A DNA stretch of 5,826 nt from Ilumatobacteraceae bacterium (GTDB taxonomy: Bacteria; Actinomycetota; Acidimicrobiia; Acidimicrobiales; Ilumatobacteraceae): positions 1 through 5,826 of the forward strand of contig JAHRVJ010000011.1 of assembly GCA_019090765.1 (NCBI GenBank), written 5' to 3'. The notes below the pieces were generated by a model. It saw nothing but the letters and a program-made list of their open reading frames with translations. It searched no databases and was not told where the DNA came from. Position 1 is the first letter of the stretch, and the number at the start of each line of letters is the position of its first letter. A program made the position numbers and the translations under genes. Positions 1-4,572 of this stretch are shown here, piece by piece.

Positions 1-143
1 AGCTTCCAACCGACTCAATCTCGTCGAGATTTGTAGTTGGTGAGGCAATCACCGGACAGATCTTCCTGGCCACCTTCGTTGCTCGCCTTGTGGCGCTCTA
101 CGGGCGGACTCCCGATCGCCGACGCCCCGATGGCGAGATCTGA
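1..143 (+). CDS. Potassium-channel-like membrane protein, C-terminal end (partial)
   Basis: The window opens inside a gene. The frame with codons starting at position 3 is open to a TGA at 141-143 and gives 46 residues. They include Gly-Glu-Ala-Ile-Thr-Gly-Gln-Ile-Phe-Leu-Ala-Thr, then Val-Ala-Arg-Leu-Val-Ala-Leu-Tyr-Gly, and end in a polar Arg/Asp/Pro-rich tail. A stretch of the form E-x-x-x-G-Q-x-x-L-x-x-x-x-V-A-R-L-V is typical of the last transmembrane helix, just after the pore loop, in small bacterial two-helix ion channels (Ion_trans_2 type). The selectivity filter would lie upstream, outside the window, so the channel call rests on the final helix alone. The next gene starts 108 bases downstream on the same strand. 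A 6-bp hairpin lies between them, so they may or may not be co-transcribed. Confidence 0.6.
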   Translation, partial: LPTDSISSRFVVGEAITGQIFLATFVARLVALYGRTPDRRRPDGEI

Positions 144-206
144 ATGTTGACCGCGTCCACGCACCGACTACGTCAGCGAGCGATACGCAGGCCATGATGA
201 TGGCAC

Positions 207-222
207 ACCCCGATACCGGGGT
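207..222. other. Small hairpin between the channel-like gene and the holin-like gene
   Basis: ACCCCG (207-212) and CGGGGT (217-222) form a perfect 6-bp stem with a 4-base loop ATAC. An 8-base palindrome GGTCGACC follows at 224-231. There is no T-run, so termination of the upstream gene is only a possibility. Lying 30 bases before the next start codon, it could equally be a leader structure of the 252-635 gene. Confidence 0.3.
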
Positions 223-251
223 AGGTCGACCACAAAGACAATGAGGAGAAT

Positions 252-635
252 ATGATCCGTGGACTAATCAAGGTGCTGCTCGAGATTGGCGGAAACGCGC
301 TCGGCCTCGTGCTGGCCGCACTCCTGCTCAAGGACATGTCCTTGGGAGGGACCGCTTTCCTGATCGCGGTGCTCATCTTTAGTGCGATATCGATGATCGC
401 CAAGCCACTGATTGAGAAGGTCGCACTAAAGAACGTTGAAGCGCTTCAGGGCAGCAGTTCGCTGATAACAACCTTCATTGCTCTAGTTCTGACCAAGCTT
501 ATTTCAGACGGTCTAGATATCGACGGGGTCAGCACGTGGGTCATTGCCACGGTCATCGTCTGGCTGGTAACGCTGCTGGCAGGGATCATCCTGCCGATGA
601 TCTTCCTCAAGAAGGTCATCGAAGAGAACAACTGA
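252..635 (+). CDS. Small four-TMS membrane protein, phage holin superfamily IV-like
   Basis: This 127-residue protein is almost entirely hydrophobic. Likely membrane segments are residues 5-26, 33-50, 69-85 and 95-118, joined by short charged turns. The Ala-Lys-Pro at 50-52, ending the second segment, matches the conserved position of the actinobacterial four-TMS 'phage holin, superfamily IV' family (PF04020-like); the length also fits. Despite the family name, these are mostly chromosomal genes of unknown function, and nothing phage-like surrounds this one. The ATG at 252 is the only usable start, because in-frame stops at 195 and 222 close the frame upstream. An AGGAG at 244-248 supports it, although the 3-base spacing is short. 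The C-terminus is charged (Lys-Lys and Glu-Glu-Asn-Asn) and probably cytoplasmic. The gene ends at a strong hairpin facing the convergent gene. The family call is from pattern memory; the membrane topology is clear. Confidence 0.65.
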   Translation: MIRGLIKVLLEIGGNALGLVLAALLLKDMSLGGTAFLIAVLIFSAISMIAKPLIEKVALKNVEALQGSSSLITTFIALVLTKLISDGLDIDGVSTWVIATVIVWLVTLLAGIILPMIFLKKVIEENN

Positions 636-637
636 GC

Positions 638-683
638 CCGGCCGGCAGAGCCCGCCGCTTTGGCGGCTGAGCTCTGCGGCCGG
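638..683. terminator. Large GC-rich hairpin between convergent genes, probable bidirectional terminator
   Basis: CCGGCC (638-643) pairs with GGCCGG (678-683), and GCAGAGC (645-651) pairs with GCTCTGC (671-677), with a single bulged G at 644. Inside them CCGCC (652-656) pairs with GGCGG (662-666). The structure has about 18 base pairs, starts three bases after the stop of the + gene and ends 13 bases before the stop of the - gene. There is no long T-run on either side, which is common for actinobacterial terminators. Its position between two converging stops is the main argument for termination in both directions. Confidence 0.7.
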
Positions 684-696
684 ATCAGTTCGAATT

Positions 697-936
697 TCAG
701 GCGGAGGTTTCGCCCTCGGTTGCGTCGGCGTCGGCTGACACGAGCGGCGTCTCTTCGGCCGCATCGTCGGCCGAGTCTTCGGTGCCAGCATCTGATGACG
801 GCATCTTGCTGCGCGCAGCTGTCGCTGCCCCGGCTACTGCGTTTGACGCACGCTCGGCGTCACCCCGCAATTCATTGCGACGCCAAAAGGCAAGGCCACC
901 GAGCGCGGCGACGACAACAAGTAGGAGCTTTTTCAT
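697..936 (-). CDS. Small membrane-anchored protein with acidic Ala-rich tail, function unknown
   Basis: This 79-residue protein starts Met-Lys-Lys, has one hydrophobic segment at about residues 4-17, then Trp-Arg-Arg at 18-20. The rest is a low-complexity tail rich in Ala, Asp, Glu, Ser and Thr. Short proteins with a Lys-Lys-Leu-Leu anchor followed by Trp-Arg are common in actinobacteria, and the start resembles the DLW-39 type, but the tail is longer and lacks that ending. I therefore give no family. The start is supported by an AAGGAAA on the minus strand (942-948), five bases before the ATG. It lies 71 bases downstream of the substrate-binding protein on the same strand, so read-through expression is possible. 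The hydrophobic N-terminus and good ribosome site argue that it is real despite the low-complexity tail. No function can be read from the sequence. Confidence 0.65.
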   Translation of the reverse strand: MKKLLLVVVAALGGLAFWRRNELRGDAERASNAVAGAATAARSKMPSSDAGTEDSADDAAEETPLVSADADATEGETSA

Positions 937-988
937 TTCAGTTTCCTTTCAGGGGGGCCGAGGCCCGTGGTTCGCAACAGCTTACGGG

Positions 989-1002
989 GAGCGTTACCGC
1001 TC
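989..1002 (-). other. Weak hairpin after the substrate-binding protein gene
   Basis: GAGCG (989-993) and CGCTC (998-1002) form a 5-bp stem with loop TTAC just beyond the stop codon at 1008-1010. It has no T-run. It might attenuate transcription into the 79-residue gene, but the evidence is slight. Confidence 0.2.
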
Positions 1003-1007
1003 GCTCG

Positions 1008-2432
1008 TCAGCTTGAGATCGATTCTGCCAGCGCAGTCAGATAACACTCGTCAACGCCAAGCCAGCTGTTGTCAACCAGATCCGGAACGAACGGCTCGAG
1101 GACAAAGTCACCCTCGGGGTCGGGATCTGCGAGCCAGTAGCCCCAGATTGTCTGGTCGTTGCCGGTCTTGCAGTCGGGGCGGGCGCTGTGGATGACGCCC
1201 GCAATGCCGGTGTCCCAGTCTTCAATGGCCCAAGACCACTCGAGCACTGTTTCCTGGCTGACCTCGCCGCTGTCGATTCCTGCTCCCTCGGTTGCCTCAA
1301 CAATAAAGTTTCCGGCCACCCAGGCCAGCATGGTCATGCCGCCATTGAGGGCTCCTTCGTCGGCGAATACTTCGGGCGCGTACTTCTCCATGCCATCGAG
1401 GTATAGCTGGTGCGCCTCGTTGGGCGTATCGAAGGTCGGCCGGCCATCAGCGAGACGGTTGGGGCTGCCACCGATGTTGCCGAACATGGGCTCACCCACC
1501 AGACGAACGATCGCCAGCGTGCTGGCGATTGCGCCGCCCTGGCCCATCGGCGGCTTCCACCCGAGATTCTCTTCAGCGGCCATACAACCGATGTAAGAAA
1601 AGTCCTGGAAATCCCAGTAATCGACGCCAGCATCTTTGTACTTCAGCACCAATGCTGAGCAATCGTCCGGCGGCGGATCAAAGATGACCTCTTCAACCCC
1701 GAGCGCAGTCCAGTACTCCTCGATGAACGGGTTCAACGCTTCCATTTCTGGGTCATATAGCACCGCTACTGTCTTCGGCTCGACGCCGCCGTATTCAACA
1801 ACGCTGTAGGCGGTCTGTGCAGCCCAGGTGGGCAGCAGGGAACCGAGTGGGATAATTGTCGGATAGGTCGATGCGTACACCTCGGGCGGGCCCGCCAGCG
1901 TAAACGTGGGCACTTCCTTCTCCCCGATGTACTCCAGCGGCACATTTCCACCGAGGGTGTATATGGCGAACACCTTGTCTTGCTCCCAGAGCTGCCGGAA
2001 GTTGGCCAGCGCCTGTGTCGGGTCGGCTTTATCGTCAAGCACAATCAATTCGATATCGCGGCCGGCGACACCACCAGCGTCGTTAGCCACATCCAGGCGA
2101 GCTTGTAGCGCCTTGATGATGTCGACCGAAATCGGTGCGGCTACTCCACTCTGGTCGATGCTCATGCCAATCAAGATGCGATCGTCGTCGATCCCCTGGC
2201 CGCCAACTGTGATTTCACCACTGGGGACTTCGTCAGTTGACGGAGCAGCATCGTCGGTCGATGGCGGAGCGTCAGTTGACGGAGCCGCGTCGTCAGTCGC
2301 TGGTGGCGCATCTGTGGATGGTGCCTCGGTCTCGGTGGGCGCCTCAGTACTTGCACCGCCTCCGTCATCGTCGCTACTACAAGCGACCGCTAACAACCCG
2401 AACGCGGCCACTAGGCCGACCAACTTGCGCAT
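1008..2432 (-). CDS. Branched-chain amino acid-type ABC transporter substrate-binding lipoprotein
   Basis: This is a periplasmic-binding-protein type 1 (Peripla_BP_6, LivJ/LivK-like) lipoprotein of 474 residues. It should sit outside the membrane, anchored by lipid, and deliver an amino acid, amide or similar small solute to a permease. Residues 1-17 are a signal peptide (Met-Arg-Lys, then hydrophobic), and Cys18 in Leu-Ala-Val-Ala-Cys is the likely lipidated residue. Residues 19-73 are a low-complexity linker with tandem repeats. The folded part begins with the typical Ile-Leu-Ile-Gly-Met-Ser-Ile near 86-92 and a Gln-Ser-Gly turn. I chose the ATG at 2432 over an in-frame ATG at 2465. It has a GGGGGAG (2440-2446) at good spacing, and it puts the signal peptide at the N-terminus. 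No LivH/M/G/F genes are adjacent, so it is an orphan here. The substrate cannot be told from the sequence. Confidence 0.88.
   Translation of the reverse strand: MRKLVGLVAAFGLLAVACSSDDDGGGASTEAPTETEAPSTDAPPATDDAAPSTDAPPSTDDAAPSTDEVPSGEITVGGQGIDDDRILIGMSIDQSGVAAPISVDIIKALQARLDVANDAGGVAGRDIELIVLDDKADPTQALANFRQLWEQDKVFAIYTLGGNVPLEYIGEKEVPTFTLAGPPEVYASTYPTIIPLGSLLPTWAAQTAYSVVEYGGVEPKTVAVLYDPEMEALNPFIEEYWTALGVEEVIFDPPPDDCSALVLKYKDAGVDYWDFQDFSYIGCMAAEENLGWKPPMGQGGAIASTLAIVRLVGEPMFGNIGGSPNRLADGRPTFDTPNEAHQLYLDGMEKYAPEVFADEGALNGGMTMLAWVAGNFIVEATEGAGIDSGEVSQETVLEWSWAIEDWDTGIAGVIHSARPDCKTGNDQTIWGYWLADPDPEGDFVLEPFVPDLVDNSWLGVDECYLTALAESISS
2232..2324 (-). repeat. 39-bp tandem repeat coding the lipoprotein linker
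   Basis: Two full 39-bp units plus a partial unit encode a 13-residue repeat of the form Ala-Pro-Ser-Thr-Asp-x-x-Pro-x-Thr-Asp-Asp-Ala at residues 37-49, 50-62 and 63 onward. In the register starting GTCAGTTGACGGAGC on the + strand, units 2232-2270 and 2271-2309 differ at about 6 of 39 positions. The unit keeps frame, so copy-number change would only alter linker length between the lipid anchor and the binding domain. Confidence 0.8.
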
Positions 2433-2439
2433 ATTTCTG

Positions 2440-2446
2440 CTCCCCC
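2440..2446 (-). promoter_or_regulatory. Ribosome binding site deciding the lipoprotein start
   Basis: On the minus strand GGGGGAG lies seven bases upstream of the ATG at 2432. It is downstream of the alternative ATG at 2465 and so supports the shorter protein. Confidence 0.7.
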
Positions 2447-2467
2447 ATTGACTATGTGTGTTCATTC

Positions 2468-2486
2468 TGCAGCTACGGCCGCTGCA
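2468..2486. other. Hairpin upstream of the substrate-binding protein gene
   Basis: TGCAGC (2468-2473) and GCTGCA (2481-2486) form a 6-bp stem with a 7-base loop. It lies 36 bases upstream of the lipoprotein start and may sit in its leader. It has no T-run and I assign no role. Confidence 0.25.
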
Positions 2487-2520
2487 AGCACTTCATGCTG
2501 CCCGCAACAACAAAGCCATT

Positions 2521-2537
2521 GCGGGGCCAAACCCCGC
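2521..2537 (-). terminator. GC-rich hairpin between tRNA-Val and the lipoprotein gene
   Basis: GCGGGG (2521-2526) and CCCCGC (2532-2537) form a perfect 6-bp GC stem with a 5-base loop. On the minus strand it is followed by a moderately T-rich stretch (AATGGCTTTGTTGTTG). Together with its position between the tRNA and the lipoprotein gene, this suggests a terminator for upstream minus-strand transcription. A perfect stem this GC-rich could also act in the other direction. Confidence 0.4.
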
Positions 2538-2652
2538 CGAACCGACCGTAGCCCACAGCGGTAGACGGTGCAATAACGGGAACAGAACAAGCAATGAACC
2601 GGCCACTGTCAAGTTCCGGTACCCGTCTCGACAAGGGATAACAAACGATTCA

Positions 2653-2671
2653 AACCCTGCGGGCAGGGGTT
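2653..2671 (-). terminator. Hairpin just downstream of tRNA-Val, possible terminator
   Basis: CCCTG (2655-2659) pairs with CAGGG (2664-2668) around a 4-base loop. AA (2653-2654) and TT (2670-2671) extend the stem past one bulged base. Read on the minus strand, the structure begins seven bases after the tRNA discriminator base and is followed by a partly T-rich stretch. It is plausibly the tRNA terminator or a 3' processing element. Confidence 0.4.
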
Positions 2672-2677
2672 GTGGGG

Positions 2678-2750
2678 TGGGCGATACAGGTTTTGATCCT
2701 GTGACCTCCACGGTGTGAACGTGGCGCTCTTCCGGCTGAGCTAATCGCCC
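2678..2750 (-). tRNA. tRNA-Val(CAC)
   Basis: The minus strand folds into a complete 73-nt cloverleaf. The acceptor stem GGGCGAT/ATCGCCC is perfect, with discriminator A at 2678. The D arm is GCTC/GAGC with the GG pair in the loop. The anticodon stem CCACG/CGTGG carries loop TTCACAC, giving anticodon CAC at 2715-2717 (reads GUG, valine). The variable loop is AGGTC and the T stem ACAGG/CCTGT. The T loop is ATCAAAA: position 54 is A instead of the near-universal T, while T55, C56 and A58 are kept. CCA is not encoded; the genome has CCC after the discriminator, as in many actinobacterial tRNAs that rely on CCA-adding enzyme. It lies 73 bases downstream of the J-domain gene on the same strand. Confidence 0.96.
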
Positions 2751-2766
2751 CTCTTGAGGAAACCAC

Positions 2767-2793
2767 AAGTTAGCAGCGGTCAGAGCATGTCCG
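2767..2793 (-). promoter_or_regulatory. Possible tRNA-Val promoter
   Basis: On the minus strand TAACTT (2767-2772) could be a -10 element placed 16 bases before the tRNA 5' end. CGGACA (2788-2793) is a partial match to a -35 element, but the spacing is only 15 bases. An imperfect hairpin (2779-2797) overlaps it. The tRNA might instead be transcribed by read-through from the J-domain gene. Confidence 0.25.
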
Positions 2794-2823
2794 ACCCCCA
2801 CTAGCGCTGATGTCGCGGCCCAG

Positions 2824-3495
2824 TCATTCGGGGACAGCGACGCAGGCAACGCCCATTCCAAGCCGATCACGGTGAGCTTCGCTTCCGTTAGGGCACGACG
2901 CATCGAAGGTCACAAATGCGCGCACTACGAGATCAACATCCTCATCGCCCACGCATAAGATCTCGTGGGCGTCACTGTCGGCCTCGATCTCGACACAATC
3001 ACCAACGCGCAGAATGCCATCTGGTTCTTTGAGCCCTTCGGAGTCGGTGAACTGCGCCAACACGATCACTCCGATGATCGCCAGCGTTCCGAAGAACATC
3101 AAGGTCCGCCAGGGAACCCGAGCAGGACCCGGCCGTCCAACTAGATGGCTCGCGTACTCGGCGGCCGTTGCCTTCATCCCTTCGGTGTGTGACTGAGCTT
3201 GAGCCTGCCGAGGGGGAGGTGCCGATTGGGGCGCAGCCGATCCAGTGCGCAGACTGGCGTCGTAGACGGCGCGACGACCCGGATCGCGGAGCACCCGATA
3301 CGCCTCGTTGAGCTCTGCCATCGTCATCGGATGGCTGCTATCCAGCACAATCGCCCGCCGATCGGGGTGGTGCTCGCGGGCCAAATTGCGATAGGCCTCC
3401 CGGATCACCTCGGCGGTGGCCTCCGGATGCACTCCGAGCACCTCGTAGTGAGAGCGAGTCGACACGATGGCTGCAACGTTACGGGAAGATCGCAT
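2824..3495 (-). CDS. Membrane-anchored J-domain protein with extracytoplasmic Cys-rich domain
   Basis: This 223-residue protein has a J domain at about residues 15-79. It carries His-Pro-Asp at 43-45, the motif that stimulates Hsp70 (DnaK) ATPase, preceded by the Tyr-x-x-Leu-Gly start of helix I and followed by the Asn-Glu-Ala-Tyr-x-x-Leu helix. A Pro/Gln/Ala linker (80-105) leads to one membrane segment at about 131-148 after Pro-Trp-Arg. The last 75 residues start near Val-Gly-Asp-Cys-Val and hold four cysteines (167, 181, 201, 218). The positive side before the helix suggests that the J domain is cytoplasmic and the tail outside. There is no zinc-finger or DnaJ C-terminal domain, so it is not DnaJ itself. 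The ATG at 3495 has no clear ribosome site. A GTG at 3465 would start the protein right before the J domain and is a fair alternative. It begins 64 bases after the dehydrogenase gene and may be co-transcribed with it. Confidence 0.85.
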   Translation of the reverse strand: MRSSRNVAAIVSTRSHYEVLGVHPEATAEVIREAYRNLAREHHPDRRAIVLDSSHPMTMAELNEAYRVLRDPGRRAVYDASLRTGSAAPQSAPPPRQAQAQSHTEGMKATAAEYASHLVGRPGPARVPWRTLMFFGTLAIIGVIVLAQFTDSEGLKEPDGILRVGDCVEIEADSDAHEILCVGDEDVDLVVRAFVTFDASCPNGSEAHRDRLGMGVACVAVPE

Positions 3496-3559
3496 CCACG
3501 ATTGATCGCTCGCGCTTCGGGTCTCGCCTGATCATGCTGATGCTCTTGGATCGCTTGAT

Positions 3560-4483
3560 CTAGTAGCCGGCGTCGACGTCGACGAGTCCGATCAAATTAT
3601 CACCGGCGCCGAAACGGCGGACGTTTTCGGTAACTCGAGCGGATAACAGCGGAATCGCCATGTCAGGGGTGTTACCAACGTGCGGCGTAATGATGCAATT
3701 CGGAAGCGACCACAAGGGATGCTCATCGGGAAGAGGTTCAGGGTCGGTGACATCGAGGCCAGCTCCACCGATTGCACCTGATCGCAGAGCTTCGACAAGG
3801 TCGTCAGTGACAATGTGCTTCCCGCGAGCAACATTGACGATCCAGGCATGCTCTTCCATCAGACCGAATTCTTCATGGCTGAACATGCCCTCGGTGTGTG
3901 CGGTCAACGGAAGAGCCAGCACCACGAGGTCGGCCCCCGGTAATCCGTCGGCGAACCGTTCGGCCTCTAAGACATCATCGACGCCGTCCATCGCTCGTAC
4001 CCGATTCCGGACAACGGTGATGTGACACTTCCACGGCTGTAGGAGCCTCACCAACGATTCGGTGATCCCTCCCCCACCAAGAATCGTCACTCTCCCCTTG
4101 AGTAGATTCACACCAGCTGGGCGAGTCCAATTGTCGGCACGGGCATAGGTGTTCAGACTGCGAAGGCCTGCGATCCCCAATGCCAGTGCCAATTCGGCAA
4201 CGGGCTCAGCGTAAACACCTTTGCCGCAGGTCCAGATGTGATCATGGTCAAGGTTCTCGACGAAATTCTCGATTCCAGCAAAGGGCAACTGCACCCAGCG
4301 GGCATTGCCAGCACGGCCAAGCACCTCGTTGAGTTCCGTCACCTTGCGGGCGTCCCCCCATACGATCGCTTCGCAGTCCTCCGGGGCCACGAGCTGCCCC
4401 CCTCCGGCAACAACGGCCTCCTCCAACCAATTTCCCGATGCCTCAGGGCCGAGATGGATTCGTGGTGCTTCACTGCTTTTCAT
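3560..4483 (-). CDS. D-isomer-specific 2-hydroxyacid dehydrogenase family protein
   Basis: This 307-residue cytoplasmic oxidoreductase of the D-2-hydroxyacid dehydrogenase family should interconvert a 2-oxo acid and a D-2-hydroxy acid with NAD(P)H. The catalytic trio is visible: Arg220 in Asn-Val-Ala-Arg-Gly, Glu249 in Asp-Pro-Glu-Pro-Leu-Pro, and His268 in Thr-Pro-His-Val-Gly-Asn. The nucleotide-binding turn is Leu-Gly-Gly-Gly-Gly-Ile-Thr (135-141), where Thr141 takes the place of the third Gly of GxGxxG. The second strand ends Val-Val-Arg-Asn-Arg (157-161) without the acidic residue that favours NAD, so NADP(H) use is likely, as in GhrA-type glyoxylate/hydroxypyruvate reductases. The catalytic domain's first half (1-95) is short and divergent, and the total length is slightly under the usual 310-330. 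The substrate is not readable. There is no clear ribosome site before the ATG. The gene is divergent from ald and upstream of the J-domain gene. Confidence 0.88.
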   Translation of the reverse strand: MKSSEAPRIHLGPEASGNWLEEAVVAGGGQLVAPEDCEAIVWGDARKVTELNEVLGRAGNARWVQLPFAGIENFVENLDHDHIWTCGKGVYAEPVAELALALGIAGLRSLNTYARADNWTRPAGVNLLKGRVTILGGGGITESLVRLLQPWKCHITVVRNRVRAMDGVDDVLEAERFADGLPGADLVVLALPLTAHTEGMFSHEEFGLMEEHAWIVNVARGKHIVTDDLVEALRSGAIGGAGLDVTDPEPLPDEHPLWSLPNCIITPHVGNTPDMAIPLLSARVTENVRRFGAGDNLIGLVDVDAGY

Positions 4484-4572
4484 CGCATCGCCGACGCTAG
4501 TGCGCTACGGACGGTCCCGCGTTGATCAGATGATTCGCTTCGGTGAGACTCCAGATAGTGCATGATGTCGCG
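4484..4572. promoter_or_regulatory. Shared divergent control region of the hydroxyacid dehydrogenase and ald
   Basis: These 89 bases separate two divergent starts, so promoters for both genes should lie here. A GATAGT at 4554-4559 is a weak -10 candidate for ald and would give a leader of only a few bases. An imperfect dyad TAGTGCGCTA (4498-4507) could be an operator half, but I cannot tie it to a known regulator. Neither gene shows a Shine-Dalgarno sequence, which would fit leaderless or near-leaderless transcripts. Confidence 0.4.

Noticed and set aside
252..635. Prophage holin
   Set aside because: The family carries the name holin, but no lysin, phage structural gene, integrase or attachment site is nearby. 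It is most likely an ordinary chromosomal membrane protein.
2433..2465. Upstream ATG at 2465 as start of the substrate-binding lipoprotein
   Set aside because: It would put 11 polar residues before the signal peptide, and it lies upstream of the good ribosome site at 2440-2446, which fits the ATG at 2432.
2678..2750. tRNA-Val 3' end as an integration (att) site
   Set aside because: tRNA 3' ends are common attachment sites, but no integrase or mobile gene, and no second copy of the tRNA end, is present in the window.
2493..2903. Minus-strand ORF of 136 codons across the tRNA region
   Set aside because: It reads straight through tRNA-Val(CAC) and overlaps the end of the J-domain gene; part of its 'protein' is simply the translated tRNA. 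It is a spurious frame.
3488..3560. Cluster of five GATC sites between the dehydrogenase and J-domain genes
   Set aside because: GATC is a frequent 4-mer in a GC-rich genome with many GATC-containing codon pairs. There is no regular spacing and no extended repeat around the sites.
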